Assembly (NCBI RefSeq): GCF_900450705.1
Contig: NZ_UGHK01000002.1
Coordinates: 186,001-250,000 of the forward strand
From: Avibacterium paragallinarum
GTDB lineage: Bacteria; Pseudomonadota; Gammaproteobacteria; Enterobacterales; Pasteurellaceae
Reading direction: 5' to 3'
Length of the DNA: 64,000 nt
The translations under genes and the position numbers were made by a program. The notes beneath the pieces were generated by a model that was not told the origin of the DNA, did no database searches, and worked only from the letters and a program-made list of their open reading frames with translations. Of this stretch, positions 40,750 to 50,412 are shown in pieces. The stretch's first letter is position 1. Each line of letters starts with the position of its first letter.

Positions 40750-41961
40750 ATGCAAAATAAAACCTTTGGCAGTGCCTTGTTGGTTGCGGGAACAACCATT
40801 GGGGCGGGAATGCTCGCAATGCCCCTCACTTCCGCAGAAATGGGCTTCAGCTACACCTTAGCCCTGTTATTCATTCTGTGGATTTTACTTTCTTACAGTG
40901 CGTTACTTTTCGTTGAAGTTTACCAAAAAGCCGAACGCAAAGACGCTGGGATCGCCACCCTTGCCGAGCAATATTTCGGGCTAACGGGTCGCGTTCTTGC
41001 TACCCTCTCTTTGGTTGTGTTTATGTATGCCATTTTGTCCGCTTATGTTACGGGCGGCGGCTCATTATTAGCAGGGCTATTGCCGTTTTTAGGCGACAAT
41101 GCGACCTCCGTTTCTATCGTTCTCTTTACGGTTGTGCTAGGCGTATTTATCGTTATCAGCACAGGGGCCGTCGATGGCTTAACTCGCCTGCTTTTCATCA
41201 TCAAACTGATCGCGTTTGTGCTTGTGCTGGGAATGATGTTGCCATTGGTCAGCAGCGATAATCTGCTCGCAATGCCACTGAAAGATTTCTTAATTGTGTC
41301 AGCCAGCCCCGTGTTCTTCACCTCATTTGGCTTCCACGTGATTATTCCGAGCATTAACAAATACTTAGATGGCGATATTAAACGCTTACGCATCACCATT
41401 ATTGGCGGGACAGCGATCCCATTGGTCGCCTATATTTTATGGCAACTCGCCACCCACGGCGTTTTCCCGCAATCGGAATTTGTTACCATTATTAACACCG
41501 ATCCAACCTTGAACGGCTTAATTAATGCCACATACCAAGCGACTGGCAGCTCAATAATTAGCGGTGCGGTGCGGACATTCTCCACACTAGCATTGGTAAC
41601 CTCATTCCTTGGCGTAGCGTTGTCTTTATTTGACTGCTTAGATGATCTGCTAAAACGCATCAATATCAAAGCCAACCGCATTCAACTAGGCTTATTAACC
41701 TTTTTACCGCCTCTCGCCTTCGCCCTTTTCTACCCTGACGGCTTTATCGCGGCACTAGGCTATGCGGGGCAAATGTTCACCTTCTACGGCTTAGTGTTGC
41801 CAGTGGGTATGGCTTGGCGTGCAAGAAAAATCTATCCAAACCTGCCTTACCGTGTTCTTGGCGGCAACCTCAGCTTGCTCATCGCTTTATTATTAGGCGT
41901 ATTGATTATGAACGTGCCATTTTTAATTAAAGCAGGCTATCTACCCAATGTAATTGGTTAA
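40750..41961 (+). CDS. tyrP: Tyrosine-specific permease TyrP (HAAAP family)
   Basis: This is a proton-coupled aromatic amino acid transporter of 403 residues with eleven hydrophobic segments. It begins MQNKTFGSALLVAGTTIGAGMLAMPLTSAEMGFS, nearly the E. coli TyrP pattern, and has SPVFFTSFGFHVIIPSINKYLDGD. Tyrosine is preferred over tryptophan from resemblance; substrate is inferred. It has a GAAGAAACA ribosome site. The gene is not in an operon. Confidence 0.9.
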   Translation: MQNKTFGSALLVAGTTIGAGMLAMPLTSAEMGFSYTLALLFILWILLSYSALLFVEVYQKAERKDAGIATLAEQYFGLTGRVLATLSLVVFMYAILSAYVTGGGSLLAGLLPFLGDNATSVSIVLFTVVLGVFIVISTGAVDGLTRLLFIIKLIAFVLVLGMMLPLVSSDNLLAMPLKDFLIVSASPVFFTSFGFHVIIPSINKYLDGDIKRLRITIIGGTAIPLVAYILWQLATHGVFPQSEFVTIINTDPTLNGLINATYQATGSSIISGAVRTFSTLALVTSFLGVALSLFDCLDDLLKRINIKANRIQLGLLTFLPPLAFALFYPDGFIAALGYAGQMFTFYGLVLPVGMAWRARKIYPNLPYRVLGGNLSLLIALLLGVLIMNVPFLIKAGYLPNVIG

Positions 41962-41970
41962 ACAAAAATG

Positions 41971-41992
41971 AGGAGGCAAACTTTTGCCTCCT
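41971..41992 (+). terminator. Hairpin after tyrP
   Basis: AGGAGGCAAA/TTTGCCTCCT is a 10-bp perfect stem 10 bp past the tyrP stop. It lacks a T-run, so it may stabilise or terminate only partly. Confidence 0.5.
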
Positions 41993-42189
41993 ATCAAGAA
42001 TATTGACCTCCTACCAAATATATTGAATACCTATCTAATCTCTAAATTTCTCCTCAAACAGCAAATAACATCTATTAGTGATATGTTCTTTCATATTATT
42101 TTTACAAAATAATGTTACAATCAGTTCGCTATAATTTAGCAAACTCTCTCTAAATTTTATAACCTATAGGATTTATATAAGGAAAAAAT

Positions 42190-42411
42190 ATGAATAAAAT
42201 CAAAATGACATTTACAACCTCTAGAACTTTTGCTCACGATCTTGTGTCTGAGCTTTTAACTATCGGTGCTCTATCTGCAGAAGAAACGAAAATAAAAGGT
42301 GAAGATTCCGCAGAAGTCACTGCTGAATTTACAGATACTGTGGAAGTTGCTGATGTTATTGCAGCCTTAGCTGAATCAGGAATTACTAATATTCCTTATA
42401 CTGTAGAGTAA
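42190..42411 (+). CDS. Small acidic protein of unknown function
   Basis: The 73-residue product begins MNKIKMTFTTSRTFAHDLVSELL and ends ITNIPYTVE, with an alternating beta-alpha pattern and a Glu-rich centre (SAEETKIKGEDSAEVTAEF). No signal peptide or membrane segment is visible. AAGGAAAAAAT precedes the ATG and the 228-bp upstream gap is AT-rich. I do not recognise the family. Codon use looks like real coding sequence. Confidence 0.65.
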   Translation: MNKIKMTFTTSRTFAHDLVSELLTIGALSAEETKIKGEDSAEVTAEFTDTVEVADVIAALAESGITNIPYTVE

Positions 42412-42554
42412 TAGTCATTTTTAACTAATTTAAATGATTACTAACTTTCATAAGGTTTAGTGATTTAAAGTAGTACAAAAGCTAAGTTCAGTCCAATGAA
42501 ACTTAGCTTTTTCTAATCTTTATATTTAATGACCTATCCTAATTAACCTTATCC

Positions 42555-43016
42555 TTAAGGTAATTGAATTTGTTTCACTATACCGCAATGAGCAACATTA
42601 TATTCAATCTCTACTATGGTTGCAGGATAGAAATTAGCCGTATTTTTACCACATAATTCACGAACAATATCACCAACAAGAGGTAAATGAGAAATAATAA
42701 GAATATGTTTAACTCCCTCTTGAGAAAGTACGTCAAGATAATCTTTCACCACGCTCGCATCACCATAAGGCGTAATTCCAGACCAAGTTTCAAATTTGCT
42801 ATTTAATTGATTTTTATAAGCAAGATCAATTTGCTCAAAGGTTTCTTGAGCCCTAATATAAGGACTTACTAGCACTTTATCTAACTCACTGCAAAATGAT
42901 TGCAACCATTGCCCCTGTTGATAAGATTGCAATTTACCTTTTTCAGTCAATTGTCTCAATTTATCTGAAGAAGCCATTGATTTAGCCTCACCGTGCCGCA
43001 TTACAAAAATTTTCAT
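42555..43016 (-). CDS. sixA: Phosphohistidine phosphatase SixA
   Basis: This 153-residue histidine-phosphatase-superfamily protein has the catalytic RHGEA motif (MKIFVMRHGEAKS) and the second His in ILIISHLPLVGDIVREL. SixA in E. coli dephosphorylates His-containing phosphotransfer domains, notably the nitrogen PTS protein NPr. The length and single-domain form match SixA rather than phosphoglycerate mutases. Confidence 0.92.
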   Translation of the reverse strand: MKIFVMRHGEAKSMASSDKLRQLTEKGKLQSYQQGQWLQSFCSELDKVLVSPYIRAQETFEQIDLAYKNQLNSKFETWSGITPYGDASVVKDYLDVLSQEGVKHILIISHLPLVGDIVRELCGKNTANFYPATIVEIEYNVAHCGIVKQIQLP

Positions 43017-43041
43017 ATGACTACTCTATTTATTTTCAAAT

Positions 43042-43068
43042 AAAAGAAGCGAAAAAATCGCTTCTTTT
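43042..43068 (-). terminator. glmM terminator
   Basis: AAAAGAAGCGA/TCGCTTCTTTT forms an 11-bp stem with T-rich flanks on both strands. On the minus strand it follows the glmM stop by 14 bp, separating glmM from sixA. Confidence 0.78.
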
Positions 43069-43081
43069 TCCTACCACACTT

Positions 43082-44416
43082 TTAATTTGCACGCACTGCG
43101 TCGGCGATCTCTTCTGCACATTGCTGAGCAAGCGTGCCATCTTCACATTCCACCATTACGCGAATAAGTGGTTCTGTACCTGATTTTCTGAGCAAAATAC
43201 GCCCTTTGCCCGCAAGGCGTTGTTCTACTTGTTCCGCTACGGCTTTCACTTGTTCACTCTCAAGCGGATTGTTGCCGCCCGCAAACCGAACATTAATCAG
43301 CACTTGAGGGAAAAGTTGCACCGCACTTGCCAATTCGTGAAGGGATAAACGATGTTCAACCATTGCTGCTAACACCGCTAAAGAGGCAACAATGCCGTCG
43401 CCCGTGGTATTTTTATCCGCAATGATGATATGCCCTGAGTTTTCACCGCCGAGCAACCAGCCTTTTTCCTGCATTTTTTCTAATACATAGCGGTCGCCCA
43501 CATTGGCACGCACGAAAGGAATGGCTAATTCTTTCAATGCCAATTCAAGACGCATATTACTCATTAACGTACCAACCACGCCGCCTTTTAATTTGCCTGC
43601 ACGCAAAGCTTCGCGGGCAATAATGAACAGGGCTTGGTCGCCATCAACTTTGTTACCGAGATGATCCACTAAGATCAAGCGATCGCCATCGCCGTCATAG
43701 GCTAAACCGATGTCCGCTTTAGTTTCTAACACTTTGTCTTGCAAAGCTTTAATGTCTGTCGCCCCGCATTTTTCGTTGATGTTCATACCATTCGGCTGTG
43801 TGCCGATTTCAATCACCTCCGCCCCTAATTCACGCATTACATTAGGGGCAATGTGATAGGTCGCCCCATTGGCACAATCCACCACGATTTTGTAATTTTC
43901 TAGGCTCAAATGTGCGGGGAACGTGCTTTTACAAAACTCAATGTAACGCCCAGCCGCGTCATTAATACGGCTAGCACGCCCTAGTTGAGCGGATTCTACG
44001 CAATCTATCGGCTGTTCTAACATCGCTTCAATGGCTTCTTCCACATCATCGGGCAACTTCGTGCCTTGCGTGGAGAAAAATTTGATTCCGTTATCATAAT
44101 AAGGGTTATGCGACGCGGAGATGACAATGCCCGCTTCGGCACGGAAAGTGCGTGTTAAATACGCAATCGCGGGCGTTGGCATTGGACCTGTGAAGGCGGC
44201 GGAAAGCCCCGCAGCGGCTAAACCTGCCTCAAGGGCGGATTCCAACATATAACCCGAAATGCGGGTATCTTTACCAATTAATACTGTACCATAGCCTTGT
44301 GTGGCCAAAACTTTCCCCGCTGCCCAGCCGAGTTTTAACACGAAATCGGGAGTAATAGGTGAAATGCCAACTTTTCCACGCACGCCATCGGTGCCAAAAT
44401 ACTTACGTTCTGTCAT
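43082..44416 (-). CDS. glmM: Phosphoglucosamine mutase GlmM
   Basis: GlmM isomerises glucosamine-6-P to glucosamine-1-P for peptidoglycan and LPS precursors. The 444-residue protein has [10 protein letters not shown], the phosphoserine loop [19 protein letters not shown], metal loop [13 protein letters not shown] and sugar loop [10 protein letters not shown], ending [14 protein letters not shown]. In E. coli folP precedes glmM; here folP is 131 bp upstream, on the same strand. Confidence 0.96.
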   Translation of the reverse strand: MTERKYFGTDGVRGKVGISPITPDFVLKLGWAAGKVLATQGYGTVLIGKDTRISGYMLESALEAGLAAAGLSAAFTGPMPTPAIAYLTRTFRAEAGIVISASHNPYYDNGIKFFSTQGTKLPDDVEEAIEAMLEQPIDCVESAQLGRASRINDAAGRYIEFCKSTFPAHLSLENYKIVVDCANGATYHIAPNVMRELGAEVIEIGTQPNGMNINEKCGATDIKALQDKVLETKADIGLAYDGDGDRLILVDHLGNKVDGDQALFIIAREALRAGKLKGGVVGTLMSNMRLELALKELAIPFVRANVGDRYVLEKMQEKGWLLGGENSGHIIIADKNTTGDGIVASLAVLAAMVEHRLSLHELASAVQLFPQVLINVRFAGGNNPLESEQVKAVAEQVEQRLAGKGRILLRKSGTEPLIRVMVECEDGTLAQQCAEEIADAVRAN

Positions 44417-44547
44417 TGATTTTCCTTATGATATAAAAATATTGCCATTAAGGTTCAAAATAGGTAAGGCACAAATAGTACGGTAGAAGCGAAGTGAGCC
44501 AATATGATTTTGAAGCCTAACAACAATAACGCTATTTATTGATTAAA

Positions 44548-45372
44548 TTACGCCTCTTGCGTGGCTTGCCAAATTTTTAATGCTTCAGCCGTGGGAGCAA
44601 CATCGTGAACTCGTACAATTTTTGCCCCATTGTTCACCGCAATCAAAGCGGCGGCAACACTACCCGTTACGCGTTCATTAACGGGCTTATCCAAAACTGC
44701 CCCAATCATTGATTTACGCGACATTCCCGCTAACACGGGATAATCTTGGGTAAATTGTGCTAGCTGTTGCAAAAGTTGATAATTATGTTGCACGGTTTTG
44801 CCAAACCCGAAACCAAGATCCCAAATGATGTTTTCTTTTTTCATTCCTGCTGTCAAACAAAGTGCGGTGCGATTTTTTAAGAAATTTAGCACCTCTTGCA
44901 CCACATCATCATAATGCGGATTCTGCTGCATTGTGCGAGGCTGCCCTTGCATATGCATTATGCAAGTGGGTAAACCTAATTGCACAGCAGTTTGCAAGGC
45001 ATTTGGCTCTGTCAAAGCCCGAATATCATTGATGAGATCCATTCCCACTTTCGCACTTTCTGCCATTACCTCCGCTTTTGAGGTATCCACAGAAATCCAG
45101 CAATCAAAACGCATTCTCACCGCTTCAACAATGGGAACAACACGTGCCAATTCCTGTTCAAGTGTAACTTCTTCCGCCATTGGTCGGGTTGATTCCCCGC
45201 CAATATCAATGATCGTCGCACCTTCATTGAGCATTTTTTCAACTTGGAATAATGCGTTATCCTTTTGAAAAAATCGCCCACTGTCAGAAAATGAGTCTGG
45301 TGTCACATTCAAAATCCCCATAATTTGGGGCTGAGATAAAGAAAGGATTTTATTATTTGCTTGTAACTTCAT
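44548..45372 (-). CDS. folP: Dihydropteroate synthase FolP
   Basis: FolP joins p-aminobenzoate to dihydropterin pyrophosphate in folate synthesis and is the sulfonamide target. It has IMGILNVTPDSFSDSGRF, IDIGGESTRP, ISVDTSKAEV, NDIRAL, WDLGFGFGKT, AGMSRKSMIG and VHDV, the complete family set. Starts at GTG 45384, ATG 45375 and ATG 45372 are all in frame without a clear ribosome site; I prefer 45372 (MKLQANN), where homologues start. Confidence 0.93.
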   Translation of the reverse strand: MKLQANNKILSLSQPQIMGILNVTPDSFSDSGRFFQKDNALFQVEKMLNEGATIIDIGGESTRPMAEEVTLEQELARVVPIVEAVRMRFDCWISVDTSKAEVMAESAKVGMDLINDIRALTEPNALQTAVQLGLPTCIMHMQGQPRTMQQNPHYDDVVQEVLNFLKNRTALCLTAGMKKENIIWDLGFGFGKTVQHNYQLLQQLAQFTQDYPVLAGMSRKSMIGAVLDKPVNERVTGSVAAALIAVNNGAKIVRVHDVAPTAEALKIWQATQEA

Positions 45373-45510
45373 CATTTTTTTCACGCAATAAAAGTGCGGT
45401 CAATTATAGCGGAATATTTGGCTAAACAAAATACACAGGATTTCTTATCGTAAAAGAAGATGATATTGCTTATACTAGTGAAGCTTATGAAACTAGAAGG
45501 AGCCATCTTA

Positions 45511-46389
45511 ATGAAAAAAACATTTCTCACACTGAGCGTTAGTGCTGTTTTATTGCTTTCTGCCTGCAATGATAAAGACAATGTCAAAATTGAACCTAAA
45601 GCTGCGACACAAACGCAAGTAGCAACAGAACAAAAAGCTGAATTTCCCGCTTTAAATGTGAAAACTGTTAATATTTTTAACAAAGGAGAAACCATTGAAA
45701 TATCCTCAAACAATGGTGAAAAAGAACAAGCTAGCCTGTTCACTTATGTAAATCTCGCGGAAACACAAGTACCTTGGCTTAACCAATTACTTCTTAATAC
45801 ACAATACAAGCAAGGCATAAATTATTTAAAGCATCTTAATCAAATCAATGAAACGCAAGAATCACAACCAGAAGTATTGCCCACAATCCTCAGTAAAGCC
45901 AATCTGACGCAGCTTTTTACTCTTATTCATCAGCGTTCTCTTGAGGTTGCAAAGAAAAATGGAAACCGCGGAATGGAATTTGCTGTGCAAACGACTTATC
46001 TTGGGCAAAAAAATAATTGGGTAGGATTTCATAATACGATTTATTCCTATGAAGGGGGGGCTCACGGGATAGAAATATCAGAATATCTTAATATTGATGT
46101 AGATAAGCAATCCCTTGTTACTTTAGATCAACTGATAGATAAAAAAGATCAACCTGCTATCCTAAACGCACTATGGAAAGTCTACGATGATCTCAGCAAA
46201 GAGGCTAATTTTAATACAAATTATATAGAGAAAACCGATTTTTATATTTCGCCCGATTTTTATTTTGATCAAGACGGCGTGAACTTCGTTTATCAGCCTT
46301 ATGCTCTATTCCCCTACGCTTTCGGTGAAATTACCCTAACGTTACCTTGGGAGCAAGAGGAAGCAGAATTGATAAAATTTGAGTGGTAA
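45511..46389 (+). CDS. Lipoprotein with RsiV-like DUF3298 domain
   Basis: This lipoprotein of about 292 residues has a lipobox (LLLSACNDK; Cys about residue 19). The C-terminal half has HNTIYSYEGGAHGIEISEYLNIDVDKQSLVTLDQLI and FYFDQDGVNFVYQPYALFPYAFGEITLTLP, the DUF3298 (RsiV/YlbJ-type) pattern. Related domains in other bacteria bind lysozyme or serve in anti-sigma factors, but no such role is shown here. The ATG at 45511 has AAGGAG eight bases upstream; the longer frame from 45460 adds no signal. Confidence 0.85.
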   Translation: MKKTFLTLSVSAVLLLSACNDKDNVKIEPKAATQTQVATEQKAEFPALNVKTVNIFNKGETIEISSNNGEKEQASLFTYVNLAETQVPWLNQLLLNTQYKQGINYLKHLNQINETQESQPEVLPTILSKANLTQLFTLIHQRSLEVAKKNGNRGMEFAVQTTYLGQKNNWVGFHNTIYSYEGGAHGIEISEYLNIDVDKQSLVTLDQLIDKKDQPAILNALWKVYDDLSKEANFNTNYIEKTDFYISPDFYFDQDGVNFVYQPYALFPYAFGEITLTLPWEQEEAELIKFEW

Positions 46390-46404
46390 TGACAATATAA
46401 AAAA

Positions 46405-46424
46405 TGTGCCTCATTTGAGGCACA
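46405..46424 (+). terminator. Hairpin after lipoprotein gene
   Basis: TGTGCCTCA/TGAGGCACA with a two-base loop lies 15 bp after the stop. There is no T-run, so it is a weak call. Confidence 0.45.
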
Positions 46425-46579
46425 ATTAGGAAAGCAAAATATGACCACTATTGGCTATTAGAATAGCACTTATCTTATGCTTCAATAGCATATCTCTTCT
46501 AAGAAAAAATGCAAAAAGGAATATCTAAATTTGTGACTAACATCTCAAAATTTGATAAATACTAAGTAATAAAAAGCAT

Positions 46580-47602
46580 TTACTCAACAGCATATTCTTC
46601 AATAACAACGGGTAAAGTAAAAATTCTACCAAGACGAGAAATTAAAACATTTACTGTAGTATTCGGTTTAGTATTGCTGATGACATTCATCATTTGTGCG
46701 GGTGATTGTGCTTTCACATCACCAAATTGCAACATAATATCTCCAGCTTGTAATCCCGCTTTTGCTGCTGGACTATTTTCCATTACACTCGTGATTTCAA
46801 TACCTTTTGTTTTTCCACTTTGTCCATCATTAAAAAGGACATCCGTCTGAATACCTAGAAAACCGCGTATCACTCGCCCATCACGAATAATTTTTTTCAT
46901 AACATCATTTGCAAGATCAATAGGAATAGCAAAATTCAACCCTTCAGCAATTTCATTGGCATTTTTACCGAGGCTTAACGTGCTAATCCCAACCAATTCC
47001 CCCAAAGAATTAATCAAAGCACCACCTGAATTTCCACGATTAATAGATGCATCTGTTTGAATAAAATTTTGACGCGCCATATAATCCCCTACAGCATTAC
47101 GCCCCAAGGCACTAATAATCCCCTGCGATACGCTTTGCCCTAAATTATAAGGATTACCAATAGCCAGTACTACATCACCAACGTGTAGTTTACGCTTGGT
47201 ATTCGGAATAGTTGCTAAATTATCAGCACGGATTTTTAACACTGCAAGATCTGTCAAGCTATCAGAACCAATCACACTTGCTTCAAAAATACGTCCATTT
47301 TGCATCGCGACCACAATTTGATCCGCATTTTGAATAACATGTTTATTAGTGAGAATATACCCCTCTTTTGCCATTATCACGCCAGAACCTAAACTCGTTG
47401 TTTCTGAATGATTATTGGTAGCAGAAAAAGATTGACTATACACATTCACCACTGCGGGAGATGCTATACGCACGGCATCTTTAAAAGAAAAAATGTCTTT
47501 TTGGAATAAAGCTCCTCCTTGATTAAAAAAGGGTATCACAAACAAGATGAAAGCTGCCGCAACTAAACCAATAAAGATAGATTGGATTATTTTTTTTAAC
47601 AT
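46580..47602 (-). CDS. degS: Periplasmic serine protease DegS
   Basis: DegS is a membrane-anchored HtrA protease that senses misfolded outer-membrane proteins through its PDZ domain and cleaves RseA to activate sigma E. The protein has an N-terminal TM (about residues 5-25) and catalytic His in NKHVI, Asp in SLTDLAVLK and Ser in GNSGGAL. One PDZ domain (about residues 240-335) distinguishes it from DegP/DegQ. I chose ATG 47602 because GGGAG precedes it; the 47623 start overlaps ribD. Confidence 0.92.
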   Translation of the reverse strand: MLKKIIQSIFIGLVAAAFILFVIPFFNQGGALFQKDIFSFKDAVRIASPAVVNVYSQSFSATNNHSETTSLGSGVIMAKEGYILTNKHVIQNADQIVVAMQNGRIFEASVIGSDSLTDLAVLKIRADNLATIPNTKRKLHVGDVVLAIGNPYNLGQSVSQGIISALGRNAVGDYMARQNFIQTDASINRGNSGGALINSLGELVGISTLSLGKNANEIAEGLNFAIPIDLANDVMKKIIRDGRVIRGFLGIQTDVLFNDGQSGKTKGIEITSVMENSPAAKAGLQAGDIMLQFGDVKAQSPAQMMNVISNTKPNTTVNVLISRLGRIFTLPVVIEEYAVE

Positions 47603-47615
47603 TAAAACTCCCATT

Positions 47616-48740
47616 TTATTCATTTTTTGGATGATAGATTAGTTTTAAATCATCGCCAATCGGTGTAACAGATTGTAATGTCCAATGCGGAGCATCAGCA
47701 AGTTTATGTAAATGAGGCAAGTGACAAAGCCCCTTGCCTTGATCTCCTAATAATTTTGGAGCAATGTAAACGATCAATTCATCCACCCATTTCGCCTCAA
47801 TTAATGCCCCAGCTAACCCTGAGCCAGCTTCAACCCACAAGGTGTTAATTTGCTGTTCTGATAAGTACTTTAAAAGTGCGGTGAAAAAATCTGGTGTTTT
47901 TTCAATTTGAATAGATTGACAAAATTCAGGGAATGCGGATAAATCCCGTTCTTGATACCCCACCAACCATACAGGGGTAGGTTGTTGAAATAATTGACAT
48001 TCTGGCGTAACGCGATGTTGGCTATCTAAAATAATCCGCACTGGCTGGCGAAGTGCTGTATCGGGATATTGTTGTTGCACTTCAGCGGGAAGCTGTGTCC
48101 AACGCACATTCAGCATCGGATTATCCATTAGCACGGTTTCACTGGTCGATAAAATCGCACTCGCACTCGCACGATATTGTTGAACATCTTGGCGAGCCAA
48201 TTCCCCAGTAATCCATTTACTTTCGCCATTTGCCATTGCGGTGCGACCATCAAGGCTCATCGCCATTTTGAGTTGCACAAAGGGGCGGTTATGCCGCATT
48301 CGGGTTAAAAAGCCTTGATTGAGCAATTCCGCTTTTTCAGCCAATAAGCCCACCGCAGTTTCAACGCCCGCTTGTTGTAACATTGCCAACCCACGCCCTG
48401 CCACTTGAGGGTTCGGATCAGTCATTGCGGCGATCACTTTCGCCACACCTGCTTCAATTAATCCTTTCGCACAAGGTTGTGTGCGACCAAAATGGGAACA
48501 AGGCTCAAGCGTAACGTAAGCAGTTGCCCCCCGTGCATTTTCCCCCGCTTCACGCAATGCCATTACTTCCGCGTGCGGTTCCCCCGCTTTCAAGTGAAAA
48601 CCTTTGCCAATGACCCCGCCATTTTTCACTAACACACAGCCAACGGAAGGATTTGGCGTGGTGGTAAAACGCCCTAATTTGGCAAGATCCAGTGCCATTT
48701 GCATAAATTCGTGATCTCGCTGAGTAAATTTCTCTTGCAT
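47616..48740 (-). CDS. ribD: Riboflavin biosynthesis deaminase/reductase RibD
   Basis: This bifunctional enzyme has an N-terminal zinc deaminase (HAEVMAL, PCSHFGRTQPC) and a C-terminal reductase (LKMAMSLDGRTA, ILSTSETVLMDNPMLNVR, WVEAGSGLAGALI). It performs the second and third steps of riboflavin synthesis. The 374-residue length fits. The stop overlaps the possible upstream degS start. The order nrdR-ribD-degS agrees with H. influenzae. Confidence 0.95.
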   Translation of the reverse strand: MQEKFTQRDHEFMQMALDLAKLGRFTTTPNPSVGCVLVKNGGVIGKGFHLKAGEPHAEVMALREAGENARGATAYVTLEPCSHFGRTQPCAKGLIEAGVAKVIAAMTDPNPQVAGRGLAMLQQAGVETAVGLLAEKAELLNQGFLTRMRHNRPFVQLKMAMSLDGRTAMANGESKWITGELARQDVQQYRASASAILSTSETVLMDNPMLNVRWTQLPAEVQQQYPDTALRQPVRIILDSQHRVTPECQLFQQPTPVWLVGYQERDLSAFPEFCQSIQIEKTPDFFTALLKYLSEQQINTLWVEAGSGLAGALIEAKWVDELIVYIAPKLLGDQGKGLCHLPHLHKLADAPHWTLQSVTPIGDDLKLIYHPKNE

Positions 48741-48741
48741 A

Positions 48742-49191
48742 TTAATCCTTCAGTTTCTCAATTTCTTTGCTAAATTCATTGATGTTATCAAAACTTAGAT
48801 AAACAGAAGCAAAACGAATATAGGCAACTTTATCTAATTTTTTCAAGGCACTCATCGCCAATCGCCCCACCAATTCGCTTGGTACTTCCCGCTCGCCTGT
48901 GGCTCTCAACTGGTGAATTATATGGCTGATGGCTTTTTCCACATCATCAGCACTCACGGGACGTTTTTCAAGGGCGTGTAAAATGCCGCGGCGTAATTTT
49001 TCTTCGTGAAATGGCTCGCGGGATTGATCGCTTTTAATAATTTTCGGAATCACTAATTCCGCACTTTCAAAGGTGGTAAAACGCTCGTGGCATTTACCAC
49101 ATTCGCGACGGCGGCGAACTTGGAAACCATCAGAAACCAAGCGGCTATCGATCACTTTTGTTTCTTCGGTCGAACAAAAAGGACAACGCAT
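48742..49191 (-). CDS. nrdR: Transcriptional repressor NrdR
   Basis: NrdR senses ATP/dATP and represses ribonucleotide reductase genes. The 149-residue protein has an N-terminal zinc ribbon ([17 protein letters not shown]...[17 protein letters not shown]) and an ATP-cone ([29 protein letters not shown]). It is one base from ribD. nrdB in this window (32423) is a likely target, though no clear NrdR box was found by eye upstream of it. Confidence 0.96.
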   Translation of the reverse strand: MRCPFCSTEETKVIDSRLVSDGFQVRRRRECGKCHERFTTFESAELVIPKIIKSDQSREPFHEEKLRRGILHALEKRPVSADDVEKAISHIIHQLRATGEREVPSELVGRLAMSALKKLDKVAYIRFASVYLSFDNINEFSKEIEKLKD

Positions 49192-49426
49192 AACACCTCT
49201 ATTTTCTCGCTTCCCCTTTCATTTTTGTATAATCAAAAAGGGATTGGCATTCATTATAAAAATAGGCGTAGTTTAACAAAATTTACCTTAATTTACGATC
49301 TCTTTCAGTGAACGCTCACTCATTCGTGGATAATGAGCTAGATCAATTTTTTATTGACAAGATATTGCTTAGTCAAACTTTATTTCCTACTATATTACTC
49401 AACTATTTTGACCTTTGGAGAACATA

Positions 49427-50287
49427 ATGAAAAACGAACTCATCTGCTACAAAAAAATGCCCGTGTGGAATAAAGACAGCCTGCCAAAAATGTTCCAAGA
49501 AAAACACAACACCAAAGTCGGCACTTGGGGGAAAATCACCGTCTTGCAAGGCAAACTCAAATTTTTTGTTTTAACGGAAGAAGGTGAAGTGATGAGCGAG
49601 CATATTTTTACCGCTCAAGATGACACGCCTTTCGTTGAGCCACAAGTTTGGCATCGTGTCGAAGCCGCCTCTGAGGATTTAGAATGCTACTTGGAATTTT
49701 ATTGCAAAAAAGAAGATTATTTCAGTAAAAAATACAATATGACCCCAACCCATTCCGAAGTAAAAAGTGCGGTGGAAATTATCCCGCCTTGCAAAGTATT
49801 AGATCTCGGCTGTGGACAGGGGCGTAATTCGCTCTTTTTAAGCCTGCTCGGTTATGAGGTAACCGCTTGGGATCACAATGAAAATAGCCTTGCTTTCCTC
49901 ACCAGCACCGCGGAGAAAGAAACGCTAAAAATTCAGACCGCACTTTATAATATTAATACTGCCAATATCCAAGAAAATTACGATTTTATTCTTTCTACGG
50001 TGGTCTTTATGTTCCTTGATCGCAATGCCATTCCTGCAATTATCGAAAATATGCAAGCCCACACCAACGCGGGCGGTTATAATTTAATTGTCGCCGCAAT
50101 GAGTACCAATGATGTGCCTTGCCCGCTGCCGTTTTCTTTCACGTTCAAAGAGGGCGAACTAAAACATTATTACCAAGGCTGGGAACTCATTAAATATCAA
50201 GAAGAAATGGGCGAACTGCACAAAACCGATGAAAACGGCAACCGCATCAAAATGAAATTTGTGACGATGTTGGCGAAGAAAAAATAA
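49427..50287 (+). CDS. tehB: Tellurite resistance methyltransferase TehB
   Basis: From the ATG at 49427 (GGAG six bases upstream) the protein is 286 residues, matching the Haemophilus TehB length. It has an N-terminal cupin-like domain (residues about 1-95, GTWGKITVLQGKL) and a C-terminal SAM methyltransferase (VLDLGCGQGRNSLFLSLLGYEV, motif I). TehB methylates tellurite or selenite in vitro and supports oxidant resistance in H. influenzae. The tehA partner is absent nearby. Confidence 0.92.
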   Translation: MKNELICYKKMPVWNKDSLPKMFQEKHNTKVGTWGKITVLQGKLKFFVLTEEGEVMSEHIFTAQDDTPFVEPQVWHRVEAASEDLECYLEFYCKKEDYFSKKYNMTPTHSEVKSAVEIIPPCKVLDLGCGQGRNSLFLSLLGYEVTAWDHNENSLAFLTSTAEKETLKIQTALYNINTANIQENYDFILSTVVFMFLDRNAIPAIIENMQAHTNAGGYNLIVAAMSTNDVPCPLPFSFTFKEGELKHYYQGWELIKYQEEMGELHKTDENGNRIKMKFVTMLAKKK

Positions 50288-50308
50288 ATATTACACAATA
50301 TGCTAAAA

Positions 50309-50343
50309 AAACGAGGCGGATCCTCATATTCGCCTTGTTTTTC
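50309..50343 (+). terminator. tehB terminator
   Basis: AACGAGGCGGA pairs with TTCGCCTTGTT (two G-U pairs), followed by TTTTCCC. It lies 21 bp after tehB. Confidence 0.7.
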
Positions 50344-50412
50344 CCTCTTTATCCTATTTCACTTTAATGACTAAATGTCTTTAACTACCTATATAGATAA
50401 ATACAAAAATAA